Source: Oscillospiraceae bacterium
Lineage (GTDB): Bacteria; Bacillota; Clostridia; Oscillospirales; Oscillospiraceae
Direction of reading: 5' to 3'
Assembly: GCA_015068495.1 (NCBI GenBank)
Contig: SVKL01000003.1
Location: 57,820-121,819 of the forward strand
DNA: 64,000 bases
Position numbers and translations under genes: made by a program. Below, piece after piece: positions 7,592 through 15,982 of the stretch. The notes under the pieces are model-generated. The model was not told the origin of the DNA. It made no database searches and was given only the letters and a program-made list of their open reading frames with translations. Within the stretch, counting starts at the first letter, position 1. Each line of letters starts with the position of its first letter.

Positions 7592-8418
7592 ATGTTGGCA
7601 TTTTGGGCCTTGGTCTGATTGGCGGCTCTCTTGCGCGGGCATATTCCAAAGCCGGACATAAGGTTTATGCTTACGATCAGGACGCGTCAATGCTTGGTTT
7701 TGCACAGCTTGCCGGTGTTGTAAACGGCGTGTTGGAGGGAGAGGCAATTACCTCCTGTGAGTTAATTCTTCTTGCTATATACGCAAAGGGTTCAGTAGAT
7801 TGGCTGGAAAGAAACTGTGAGCGGATTTCAAAAAACACAACGGTTATAGACTGCTGCGGAATAAAGCAAGGAATCTGTGAACGCTGCTTCCCTCTGGCAA
7901 AAGAACACGGTTTTACCTTCATTGGGGGTCACCCTATGGCCGGCTCACACAATTCCGGTTTTAAGTACAGCCGCTCTAATCTGTTCCAAGGCGCCCCGAT
8001 GGTTTTGGTTCCGCCTCGATTTGATGATCCTGAGTTGCTTCAGCACGCAGAAGAGCTCCTATCCCCCTGCAACTTTGGTTCTTTTTCCGTAACCACGGCA
8101 GCAGAACACGACAAAATGATTGCATTTACTTCGCAAATGCCGCATATTGTCAGCAATGCGTATATCAAATCTCCCACAGCCAGCAGCCACAAGGGTTTTT
8201 CTGCCGGCAGCTATAAGGATTTAACCCGTGTTGCTTGGTTGAATCCGCAAATGTGGGCAGAACTGTTTCTGTCTAACAAAGAGAATATTTTGTTTGAGCT
8301 GAATAGCTATATTGAGAGCCTGCAGAAATACAAGGACGCCCTGATTCGAGAGGACGAAAACCACTTAATTGCCCTTTTGGACGAAGGTCGCAGACGCAAA
8401 GAGGAGGTAGACGGATGA
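7588..8418 (+). CDS. tyrA: Prephenate dehydrogenase
   Basis: 276 aa. It oxidatively decarboxylates prephenate to 4-hydroxyphenylpyruvate with NAD(P)+. The N-terminal Rossmann motif is GLGLIGGSLARAYSKAGH (residues 6-23); GGHPMAGSHNSGF and the SQMPHIVSNAY helix carry conserved prephenate-site residues. There is no C-terminal ACT domain, so allosteric tyrosine feedback on this enzyme is not evident. It overlaps aroF by 4 nt (ATGA), pointing to translational coupling. Confidence 0.94.
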   Translation: MNVGILGLGLIGGSLARAYSKAGHKVYAYDQDASMLGFAQLAGVVNGVLEGEAITSCELILLAIYAKGSVDWLERNCERISKNTTVIDCCGIKQGICERCFPLAKEHGFTFIGGHPMAGSHNSGFKYSRSNLFQGAPMVLVPPRFDDPELLQHAEELLSPCNFGSFSVTTAAEHDKMIAFTSQMPHIVSNAYIKSPTASSHKGFSAGSYKDLTRVAWLNPQMWAELFLSNKENILFELNSYIESLQKYKDALIREDENHLIALLDEGRRRKEEVDG

Positions 8419-9452
8419 AAACGGTTCGTGTACAAGCTTCTACATCCTATGACATTCTGATAGGAAACGGATTGCTGTCCCGGCTTGGCAAATTTCTTTT
8501 GGACGTTTTTGGTAAACCCTGTAAAATTGCCATAATCAGCGACAGCAATGTATTTCCCATCTACGAAAAGTCTGTCGCAGACAATCTGAATCAAGCAGAT
8601 TTTGAAACGGTTTCTTACTGTTTTCCTGCAGGAGAGGCCAGCAAAAGCGCAGCTACATATCTGGAAATCGTCAACTTTTTAGCGCAGCAGCACATCACTC
8701 GCGCCGACGCTGTTTTGGCATTGGGCGGTGGTGTGGTTGGCGATTTAACCGGCTTTGCCGCAGCAACATATCTGCGCGGTATCCGTTATGTTCAAATCCC
8801 CACTTCCCTGCTGGCTATGGTGGATTCCTCTGTGGGTGGAAAAACAGCTATAGATTTGCCATTCGGTAAAAATCTTGTTGGCGCTTTTTATCAGCCGCGC
8901 TTGGTGGTTTGCGATTTGGATGCATTAAACACTCTCCCTGAGGCAATATTCCGTGACGGCTGCGCTGAAGTCATCAAATACAGCGTTCTGTATGATGCCG
9001 CGTTATTTGACCACCTGCAAAAAAACGGCTTAGGCTTTGACAGACTGGCTGTTATCAGCCGCTGCGTGGAACTCAAACGCAATGTCGTTGCTGAGGATGA
9101 GTTTGATAACGGTGCAAGACAGAAGCTGAATTTGGGTCACACCGTAGGTCACGGCATTGAAGCACAGAGTAATTTTACGATCAGTCACGGACAGGCCGTT
9201 GCCATTGGGATGGCCATCGTGGCAAAAGCCGGTTGTCCCGAAATTTACGAAAGGCTGCTGGATGTACTGAAGAAGTTTCAACTTCCCACAACAACCACAC
9301 TTTCTGCAAAACAGCTTTACGACAGTGCGTTGTCTGATAAAAAGCGTTCCGGTAACACCGTGAATCTAATCGTTCCTAAGAAAATCGGTGATTGCGCGAT
9401 TGTACCCACCGAAATCGAAAAGCTGGAATCCTTTATTGAAGAAGGTCTGTAA
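8415..9452 (+). CDS. aroB: 3-dehydroquinate synthase
   Basis: 345 aa. It converts DAHP to 3-dehydroquinate with NAD+ and a divalent metal. Motifs include ALGGGVVGDLTGFAAATYLRG, PTSLLAMVDSSVGGKTAID and FGKNLVGAFYQP. Zinc ligands fit Glu in CAEVIKY, His in LNLGHTVGHGIE and His in ISHGQAVAIGM. It overlaps tyrA by 4 nt. Slightly short compared with many AroB proteins but all core motifs are present. Confidence 0.96.
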   Translation: MKTVRVQASTSYDILIGNGLLSRLGKFLLDVFGKPCKIAIISDSNVFPIYEKSVADNLNQADFETVSYCFPAGEASKSAATYLEIVNFLAQQHITRADAVLALGGGVVGDLTGFAAATYLRGIRYVQIPTSLLAMVDSSVGGKTAIDLPFGKNLVGAFYQPRLVVCDLDALNTLPEAIFRDGCAEVIKYSVLYDAALFDHLQKNGLGFDRLAVISRCVELKRNVVAEDEFDNGARQKLNLGHTVGHGIEAQSNFTISHGQAVAIGMAIVAKAGCPEIYERLLDVLKKFQLPTTTTLSAKQLYDSALSDKKRSGNTVNLIVPKKIGDCAIVPTEIEKLESFIEEGL

Positions 9453-9453
9453 T

Positions 9454-10650
9454 ATGGACATAACCATTTTCCCCAAAAAACTCCGAGGAACTGTACAGGC
9501 AATCCCATCAAAATCTCAAGCCCATCGATTGCTGATTTGTGCTGCTTTTTCCAATAAAATAACATTTATTAACTGTCCACAGACCAACGAGGATATCACT
9601 GCAACAGCGCGGTGTCTAAGTGCGCTGGGAGCAAAAATTGTCCGCACGGAAACCGGTTATGAAGTCACACCGGTTTCAGAAATTCCCTGTTCTGCTACGC
9701 TTGATTGCGGTGAAAGCGGTTCAACTTTGCGATTTCTTCTGCCGGTAGTTTGCGCATTGGGTGTGAACGCTACATTTGAAATGGCAGGCCGTCTTCCCTA
9801 CCGTCCTCTATCTCCTCTGTGGGAGGAATTAGAGCGAATGGGATGCAGCTTGTCCCGGCCTACAGAAACAACCATCGCAACGCAGGGCAAACTGCATCCG
9901 GGAGAATATCAGATTGCAGGTAATGTATCCAGTCAGTTTGTTTCCGGACTTCTGTTTGCCACAGCATTGCTGGATGGCGACAGTAAAATCACTGTGATTG
10001 GACAGCTGGAATCCAAACCCTATGTAGATATGACGCGCTTGGCATTAAATGCGTTTGGTGTAAATACGGATTGTTTTCAAATTAAAGGCAGCTATCCGTT
10101 TCACTCCCCGGCGTCAGTTACTGTGGAGGGTGATTGGAGCAATGGCGCATTCTTCCTTGCGGCTAAAGCTTTGGGAAATGCTGTTGAAGTTACAAATTTG
10201 CATCCGGATTCGCCTCAGGGTGACCGGGAAATTGCAGCTTTGCTCGCAAATTTGGATTGTGCGGCTCACATTTCCGCTGCTGACATACCGGACCTTGTCC
10301 CCATCTTGGCAGTCGTGTATGGCGCAAAAAACGGCGCAGTTATCGAAGACATTGCCCGCCTGCGGCTGAAGGAATCTGACCGTGTGGCAAGTGTTTGCAG
10401 TATGCTGAAACAATTGGGTGCTGATGCGGTTGCCACAGAAAACACTCTATCTGTTTCTCCCGGTAGATACCACAGCTGCACCATTGATGCAGTGGGTGAC
10501 CATCGCATCGCTATGGCGGCCGCCATTGCCGCGACGGTTGCAGATGGTCCTGTAACCATCAAAGGCGCAGAGTGTGTGGCAAAATCCTATCCAACCTTTT
10601 GGCAGGAATATCAAAATCTAGGAGGTCATTATGAGCAGTACTTACGGTGA
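9454..10650 (+). CDS. aroA: 3-phosphoshikimate 1-carboxyvinyltransferase (EPSP synthase)
   Basis: 398 aa from the ATG at 9454, two bases past the aroB stop; this start is chosen because MDITIFPKKLRGTVQAIPSKSQAHR gives the normal N-terminus and an earlier in-frame start would lie within aroB. It transfers enolpyruvyl from PEP to shikimate 3-phosphate. Motifs: PSKSQAHRLLICAA, LDCGESGSTLRFLLPV, NVSSQFVSGLLFA, LRLKESDR and DHRIAMAAAIAA. Two inverse alpha/beta domains are expected. The 90s loop is GESGSTLRFL with a Ser in place of the usual Ala of class I enzymes. Confidence 0.96.
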   Translation: MDITIFPKKLRGTVQAIPSKSQAHRLLICAAFSNKITFINCPQTNEDITATARCLSALGAKIVRTETGYEVTPVSEIPCSATLDCGESGSTLRFLLPVVCALGVNATFEMAGRLPYRPLSPLWEELERMGCSLSRPTETTIATQGKLHPGEYQIAGNVSSQFVSGLLFATALLDGDSKITVIGQLESKPYVDMTRLALNAFGVNTDCFQIKGSYPFHSPASVTVEGDWSNGAFFLAAKALGNAVEVTNLHPDSPQGDREIAALLANLDCAAHISAADIPDLVPILAVVYGAKNGAVIEDIARLRLKESDRVASVCSMLKQLGADAVATENTLSVSPGRYHSCTIDAVGDHRIAMAAAIAATVADGPVTIKGAECVAKSYPTFWQEYQNLGGHYEQYLR

Positions 10651-11710
10651 AATACTTAAGCTTTCCATTTTCGGACAATCCCACGGTCCTGCAATCGGTA
10701 TGACCTTGGACGGTATCCCCGCAGGTCTCCCTGTGGATACAGAGAAGCTGCAAGCCTTTCTAAATCGCCGTGCCCCCGGCAACAATGCGTTTTCTACCGC
10801 GAGAAAAGAAGTTGACGCGCCGGAATTCCTCTCTGGTATTGTGGACGGCTACACTTGTGGCGCGCCGATTTCTGCAATCATCAGAAACACTAACACCCGT
10901 TCCAACGATTACAGCAATTTGAAGGATTGCCCCCGTCCCGGACACGCGGATTTTCCCGCGCAAATAAAATATAAGGGCTATCAGGACGTTGCCGGCGGCG
11001 GCCATTTTTCCGGACGGCTCACAGCGCCATTATGCATCGCCGGCGGTCTGTGTAAGCAATGGCTGGAGCGTGAGGGAATCCGAATCGGCGCGCATATCAG
11101 CGTACTTGCCGGTATTGCCGACGAGCCGGTATATTTAGATTGGGTAAATCCAAATCTGGATGCGATTGGCACTGATTTTCCGGTATTGAATCCGGTAGCT
11201 GGCGCGAAAATGCAGGAAGGAATTGCCGCAGCCAAAGCCGATGGCGACAGTGTCGGCGGAATTATTGAATGTATCGCCGTCGGTTTGCCTGTAGGCTGGG
11301 GCGATCCGATGTTTGACGGTGTCGAAAGTAAAATTGCACAGATTGTTTACGGCGTTCCTGCTGTTAAGGGTCTGGACTTTGGCTCCGGTTTCACCGGAAG
11401 CTACCTTCGTGGCAGTCAAAATAATGATCAATACAGGATTGAAAACGGTAGTGTCGTAACACGTACCAACCAAGCCGGCGGTATTTTGGGTGGCATTACA
11501 ACCGGTATGCCCCTTGTTTTTCAGGCCGCGATAAAACCGACCCCTTCTATTGCAAAGCCGCAGGAATCTGTGAGCCTAACCAAAATGGAAAACCAGCCTC
11601 TTACCGTTCAAGGCAGACACGATCCGTGTATTGTTCCCAGAGCTGTTCCGGTAATTGAAGCGGCTGCAGCCATTGCAATTTTCGATTTGTACTTAAAAAA
11701 CGGTATTTGA
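10631..11710 (+). CDS. aroC: Chorismate synthase
   Basis: 359 aa. It removes phosphate from EPSP to form chorismate, with reduced FMN. Signature sequences GQSHGPAIGMTLDGIPAG, RPGHADFPAQIKYKGYQDVAGGGHFSGRLTA and the C-terminal RHDPCIVPRAVPVIEAA are all present. It overlaps aroA by 20 nt, with an AGGAGG-like site inside the aroA end, so the two are tightly coupled. Confident. Confidence 0.97.
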   Translation: MSSTYGEILKLSIFGQSHGPAIGMTLDGIPAGLPVDTEKLQAFLNRRAPGNNAFSTARKEVDAPEFLSGIVDGYTCGAPISAIIRNTNTRSNDYSNLKDCPRPGHADFPAQIKYKGYQDVAGGGHFSGRLTAPLCIAGGLCKQWLEREGIRIGAHISVLAGIADEPVYLDWVNPNLDAIGTDFPVLNPVAGAKMQEGIAAAKADGDSVGGIIECIAVGLPVGWGDPMFDGVESKIAQIVYGVPAVKGLDFGSGFTGSYLRGSQNNDQYRIENGSVVTRTNQAGGILGGITTGMPLVFQAAIKPTPSIAKPQESVSLTKMENQPLTVQGRHDPCIVPRAVPVIEAAAAIAIFDLYLKNGI

Positions 11711-11723
11711 TAGGAGTGAAATT

Positions 11724-12866
11724 ATGGAATTAAAGGATTTACGCACGCAAATTGATAACATTGACCAATCATTGGTTGAGTTATTTGTCAAACGTATGAA
11801 CTTATCTGCACAGGTTGCTGATTACAAAAAAGAACACAATATGCCAATCTATGTTCCGTCAAGAGAACGGGAAATTCTTCAGGAAGTCGCCACAAAGGCA
11901 GGTCCGGAGATGGCAAACTACACCCGTGTGCTTTACTCAATGCTGTTTGAGTTAAGCCGCAGCTATCAAAGCAAACGCAACTCAGATGTCACTCCCCTTT
12001 ATCAAAGCATTACCGACTCCATTGATAATACCGACAAGCTCTTCCCGCAGTCCCCTATGGTTGCCTGTCAGGGTGTGGAGGGCGCATATTCACAAATCGC
12101 CTGCGAAAAGATTTTTAAGTCCCCTATGATTGTATACTTCAAGAATTTTGACGGCGTATTCAATGCCATTGAACAGGGACTCTGCCAATACGGAATATTG
12201 CCTATTGAAAACTCTACCGCAGGCTCTGTGAAAAAGATTTATGACCTGATGATTCACCACAACTTCTCCATTGTGCGTGCTTTCCGTATGAAGGTTGACC
12301 ACAATTTGCTTGCAAAACCGGGTGTCAAAATGTCTGACATCAAGGTAATCTATTCCCACGAGCAGGCAATCAATCAATGCAGTGATTTTCTGAAGACACT
12401 TACCGGTGTACAGATTATTCCGGTCGAGAACACTGCAATTGCCGCCAAAATGGTGGCGGAGTCAAGCAGAATGGATGTGGCTGCGCTTTCCAGCCATAAC
12501 TGTGAGGAATTGTACGGTCTGAAATCCCTTGCTGATTCCGTTCAGGATAAGGGAAACAACCGCACACGCTTTATCTGCATTAGTAAAAAGCTGGAGATTT
12601 ATCCCGGTTCGGATAAAACCAGCATTATGATGGTGCTGTCCCATAAGCCCGGCGCGCTGTATAAGGTTCTTGCCAGAATGTACGTACTGGGTATTAACGT
12701 AATTAAGCTGGAATCCCGTCCTATTCCCGACAGAGATTTTGAGTTTATGTTCTATTTTGATTTGGAAACCTCTATTTACTCCGAGGAATTTGTACAGCTG
12801 ATGTGTGAGCTGGATGACTTGTGTGAGGAATTTAAGTATTTGGGAAGCTACACCGAGGTGGTATAA
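11724..12866 (+). CDS. pheA: Bifunctional chorismate mutase / prephenate dehydratase (P-protein)
   Basis: 380 aa in three parts. Residues 1-85 are an AroQ-type chorismate mutase (LRTQIDNIDQSLVELFVKRMNLSAQVADYKK). About 110-285 are prephenate dehydratase (GVEGAYSQIACEKIF; GILPIENSTAGSV; NNRTRFICISKK containing the conserved T-R-F). About 295-380 are an ACT domain (SIMMVLSHKPGALYKVLARM, then KLESRPIPDRDFEFMFYFD) with the ESRP motif that binds Phe. It converts chorismate to phenylpyruvate and is probably feedback inhibited by phenylalanine. It lies 13 nt after aroC with its own GGAG site. Confidence 0.96.
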   Translation: MELKDLRTQIDNIDQSLVELFVKRMNLSAQVADYKKEHNMPIYVPSREREILQEVATKAGPEMANYTRVLYSMLFELSRSYQSKRNSDVTPLYQSITDSIDNTDKLFPQSPMVACQGVEGAYSQIACEKIFKSPMIVYFKNFDGVFNAIEQGLCQYGILPIENSTAGSVKKIYDLMIHHNFSIVRAFRMKVDHNLLAKPGVKMSDIKVIYSHEQAINQCSDFLKTLTGVQIIPVENTAIAAKMVAESSRMDVAALSSHNCEELYGLKSLADSVQDKGNNRTRFICISKKLEIYPGSDKTSIMMVLSHKPGALYKVLARMYVLGINVIKLESRPIPDRDFEFMFYFDLETSIYSEEFVQLMCELDDLCEEFKYLGSYTEVV

Positions 12867-14086
12867 TGCGTTGCGGTTTATTAGGTGAAAAGCTCGGACA
12901 CAGCTACTCACCGCAAATTCACAGCTATTTAGGTAATTACTCCTATTCCCTGTTTGAGAAAAAGCCTGAGGAACTGGATGACTTTTTTCATAGTGGCGAC
13001 TTTGATTGCATCAATGTAACGATCCCCTATAAAAAAGATGTGATTCCATACTGCAGCGAACTAACAGAATGCGCGAAAAAATTAGGATCAGTTAATACAA
13101 TTGTCCGTAAAGCCGACGGCTCTCTCATCGGTCACAATACCGATTTCTTCGGATTCCGTTCAATGCTATTGCGGATGGAACTGGATGTTGCTGGCAAAAA
13201 GGCGCTGGTTTTGGGAAGTGGCGGCGCATCCGTTACTGCCGTTGCGGTACTAAAGGAATTAGGCGCAAATGTGGTCGTTATCTCCCGATCCGGTGAAAAT
13301 AACTATTCCAATCTTTCCCTGCATAAGGATGCATCTGTCATCGTCAACGCAACACCTGTTGGAATGTACCCAAACGCCGGTGTGTCTCCTGTTGACCTTG
13401 ACCTTTTCCCTAAGCTTGAAGGTGTCTTAGATATTGTATACAATCCAGACCGTACACGCCTAATTTTGGATGCTGAAGGGAGAAACATTCCTGCGCAAAA
13501 CGGACTTTGGATGCTGGTTGCCCAAGCAAAAGAATCTGCGGAATGGTTTACAAGTCAAAAGATTTCAGATGAAGTGATTGGACAAATTTATAACAGTCTG
13601 CAAAAGCAAATGGAAAATATCGTCCTTGTGGGTATGCCCGGATGCGGTAAATCCACAATTGGAAAGCAGCTAGCCAAAGCGCTTAACAAGCAGTTTGTTG
13701 ATGCAGATGCAGAAATTACGCTGGATGCGCAAATGAACATTCCGGAGATATTTGCAAAATTTGGCGAGGATGGATTCCGTAGAATAGAAACACAGGTGCT
13801 TAATAAAATTGGGCAGATGTCTAATCTCGTAATCGCAACAGGCGGCGGCTGTGTTACCCGTGAGGAAAACTACCCGCTTTTACACCAAAACGGCACAATA
13901 TGCTGGATAAAACGGGACATTGACGCGCTCCCAAAAGCTGGCAGGCCCCTTTCGCAGGCCGGTAATTTGGCACAGATGTACGCGTACAGAAAACCGTTAT
14001 ATGCGCAATTTGCCGATATTACAGTTGAAAACAGCGGAACAGTTGCTGAAGTAGTCCAAAACATCGTGAAAGGATTGGGAAAATGA
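12866..14086 (+). CDS. aroE/aroK: Fused shikimate dehydrogenase - shikimate kinase
   Basis: 406 aa, a two-enzyme fusion. Residues 1-250 are AroE: substrate loop GEKLGHSYSPQIHSYLG, catalytic Lys in NVTIPYKKDVIPY, GSVNTIV, HNTDFFGF and NADP loop VLGSGGASVTAV. Residues about 252-406 are AroK: P-loop GMPGCGKSTIGKQLA, DADAEI, FRRIETQVL, ATGGGCVTREEN and lid GRPLSQ. The fusion catalyses steps 4 and 5 (dehydroshikimate to shikimate to shikimate 3-phosphate) in one chain. There is no stop or frameshift at the junction (about nt 13600-13620). The start overlaps the pheA stop (TAATG). A separate downstream aroK start inside is possible but not needed. Confidence 0.94.
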   Translation: MRCGLLGEKLGHSYSPQIHSYLGNYSYSLFEKKPEELDDFFHSGDFDCINVTIPYKKDVIPYCSELTECAKKLGSVNTIVRKADGSLIGHNTDFFGFRSMLLRMELDVAGKKALVLGSGGASVTAVAVLKELGANVVVISRSGENNYSNLSLHKDASVIVNATPVGMYPNAGVSPVDLDLFPKLEGVLDIVYNPDRTRLILDAEGRNIPAQNGLWMLVAQAKESAEWFTSQKISDEVIGQIYNSLQKQMENIVLVGMPGCGKSTIGKQLAKALNKQFVDADAEITLDAQMNIPEIFAKFGEDGFRRIETQVLNKIGQMSNLVIATGGGCVTREENYPLLHQNGTICWIKRDIDALPKAGRPLSQAGNLAQMYAYRKPLYAQFADITVENSGTVAEVVQNIVKGLGK

Positions 14087-14517
14087 AAATTTTAGTAATT
14101 AACGGACCCAATATTAATATGTTGGGTATTAGAGAGCCCGGCATTTACGGCACAGAAACCTTTCAAACACTGCTTTCATCATTGCAGGATATTGCCGTTT
14201 CGCAAAACATTGACATTGAACAGTATCAGTCAAATCACGAAGGAGATCTTGTCGATAAAATTCAGGCTGCTTACGGCAATGTCGACGGAATTGTTATAAA
14301 TCCGGCTGCCTACACCCACACATCCATTGCAATTTTGGATGCGCTGAAGGCGGTAGCAATTCCCTGTGTAGAGGTTCATATCTCAGATGTGGATTCCAGA
14401 GAGGATTTTCGCCAAATATCTTATGCCGGTCTTGCGTGTGAGAAAACCATTAAAGGCCAAGGCTTAGACGGTTACCGTCAGGCAATCCTTTACTTAAAAG
14501 AAAAATACGGTGCTTGA
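14083..14517 (+). CDS. aroQ: Type II 3-dehydroquinate dehydratase
   Basis: 144 aa, the size of type II enzymes that form dodecamers. It converts 3-dehydroquinate to 3-dehydroshikimate by anti-elimination. Conserved pieces are LVINGPNINMLGIREPGIYG (with the catalytic Tyr), QSNHEGDLVDKIQAA, INPAAYTHTSIAILDAL and VEVHISDV. It overlaps the aroE-aroK fusion by 4 nt and is the last gene of the operon; the stop codon lies inside the terminator stem. Confidence 0.97.
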   Translation: MKILVINGPNINMLGIREPGIYGTETFQTLLSSLQDIAVSQNIDIEQYQSNHEGDLVDKIQAAYGNVDGIVINPAAYTHTSIAILDALKAVAIPCVEVHISDVDSREDFRQISYAGLACEKTIKGQGLDGYRQAILYLKEKYGA

Positions 14518-14536
14518 AAAAGCACCGTATTTTTTC
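14503..14536 (+). terminator. Terminator of the aro operon
   Basis: A perfect 13-bp stem (14503-14515 with 14520-14532) with a GAAA loop and a T run. It overlaps the aroQ stop codon. Confidence 0.92.
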
Positions 14537-14546
14537 ATATATTGAG

Positions 14547-14575
14547 TTGTATTCTGCGTTATTTTGTGCTATTAT
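14547..14575 (+). promoter_or_regulatory. Promoter of the AraC-type regulator gene
   Basis: TTGTAT (14547-14552), 17-bp spacer, TATTAT (14570-14575). Confidence 0.5.
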
Positions 14576-14617
14576 GAACAAAAAGTATGACGATATTCAC
14601 TTTCCGGAGGTCTTATC

Positions 14618-15469
14618 GTGCACTATATTACCTACGAAGAGAATCGGCAGCACGGCACAGAAGAGTTCCCTGTTGAATTTTACTCTGTCAACGAACAACA
14701 CCCCAGATATAATATGCCTTATCACTGGCACAAAGAGGCAGAGCTTTTGCATATCATTCACGGCGAATTTCATTTATCCCTGGATGGCTCCGAAATTATC
14801 CTCAAGGAAGGTGAAATTTGTTATATTCCCGGCGGTGCGCTCCACGGAGGCGAGCCGTCAAACTGCACGTATGAATGTATTGATTTTGATGTTGCTGTGT
14901 TATTGCAGCACATTCAGCCCATTCGGCATCAGCTGCGCCGGATTGAATGTGAGACATCGATGATTCAATCGAGATTTACAAGCAGCGAACCGGAGGTTCT
15001 ATCCTGCGCTTATCAGCTTTTTTCCTGCGCGCGAACCCGTTCAGAGGGCTGGGAGCTTGGCCTGCTGGCGCAGCTATATAGCTTCTTTGGTATTATTATT
15101 CAGAACCATTATTTTTTTCAAAAAGAACTTAAAAAGGATAACCTGCAAAAGGTACAGCAAATCAAGGCAACGATTGAATATATTGAGTCTAACTATAATC
15201 AGCCAATCACACTAAATGATCTTGCCCGCACATCCGGTTTGTCACCCAAATATTTCTGCAGATACTTTCGGATGATTGTTAAACGAACCCCCATCGACTA
15301 TTTGAATTACTATCGCATTGAGCGAGCTTGTTATCTGTTGGAACAGCATGCTTATTCCGTTACAGAAATTGCATACGATTGCGGATTTAACGATATCAGT
15401 TACTTTATTCGCTGTTTCCGGAAGTACAAAGCTACTACCCCCTACCAATACGTAAAAAACAATCACTGA
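14618..15469 (+). CDS. AraC-family transcriptional regulator with cupin sensor domain
   Basis: 283 aa from a GTG start placed 7 nt after CCGGAGG. Residues about 20-100 are a cupin-like ligand domain (MPYHWHKEAELLHIIHGEFHLSLDGSE, then EGEICYIPGGALHGGEP). Residues about 180-283 carry two helix-turn-helix motifs of the AraC type (ITLNDLARTSGLSPKYFCRYFRMIV and YSVTEIAYDCGFNDISYFIRCFRKY). Such cupin-AraC proteins usually sense sugars or sugar derivatives and activate nearby genes. The ASRT/M24 pair just downstream on the same strand is the obvious candidate target. Confidence 0.9.
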   Translation: MHYITYEENRQHGTEEFPVEFYSVNEQHPRYNMPYHWHKEAELLHIIHGEFHLSLDGSEIILKEGEICYIPGGALHGGEPSNCTYECIDFDVAVLLQHIQPIRHQLRRIECETSMIQSRFTSSEPEVLSCAYQLFSCARTRSEGWELGLLAQLYSFFGIIIQNHYFFQKELKKDNLQKVQQIKATIEYIESNYNQPITLNDLARTSGLSPKYFCRYFRMIVKRTPIDYLNYYRIERACYLLEQHAYSVTEIAYDCGFNDISYFIRCFRKYKATTPYQYVKNNH

Positions 15470-15598
15470 TACGAATTTAGAATATTTTGCAAAATGTGAA
15501 TATAATACTACTTTTTGCCAATATATTCCTAGAAAACGCAATTCAGGGATTGTATAGTATAAGTATAAGCAAATAAATTTACACAAGGAGGATCTATT

Positions 15599-15955
15599 AT
15601 GGCATACGGTAAGAAGGTTTGGATTTTCCCGGATGCAGATATGCCCCCCGAGGGTGCAAATCTGATTCCCGGACACGAGTCTGTGATCATCACAAATGTT
15701 GGCGAGCAGAAGGCAACTGTGAAGATCACGCTTCTCTACACTGACAAGGACCCTGTCAGCTTTACAACACAGGTGGATGCAATGCGTGTTCGCTGCCTGC
15801 GCACCAACAACAAAGACGACTTCGGTGAGTATACCGCCAAGGTAGACGAACAGTATGCGATTATGCTGGAAAGCGATGTACCTGTCGTTGCACAGTATGG
15901 CCGTGCTGAGCCCAGAGCTGTGAACTTCTACATCAACACCGGTTACTGGGAATAA
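15599..15955 (+). CDS. ASRT-family (sensory rhodopsin transducer-like) protein
   Basis: 118 aa. The sequence (KKVWIFPDADMPPEG, ESVIITNVGEQKATVKITLLYTDKDPV, then RTNNKDDFGEYTAKVDEQYAIMLESDVPVVAQYGR) resembles the Anabaena sensory rhodopsin transducer family (PF07100), a small beta-sandwich protein that forms tetramers. No rhodopsin is expected here; in Firmicutes these proteins are found with carbohydrate genes and have been proposed to bind sugars. A strong AAGGAGG site precedes the ATG. It is followed 27 nt later by the M24-like gene, an apparent operon. Confidence 0.82.
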   Translation: MAYGKKVWIFPDADMPPEGANLIPGHESVIITNVGEQKATVKITLLYTDKDPVSFTTQVDAMRVRCLRTNNKDDFGEYTAKVDEQYAIMLESDVPVVAQYGRAEPRAVNFYINTGYWE

Positions 15956-15982
15956 GAAACATAAATATTGGAGGAAATAACT

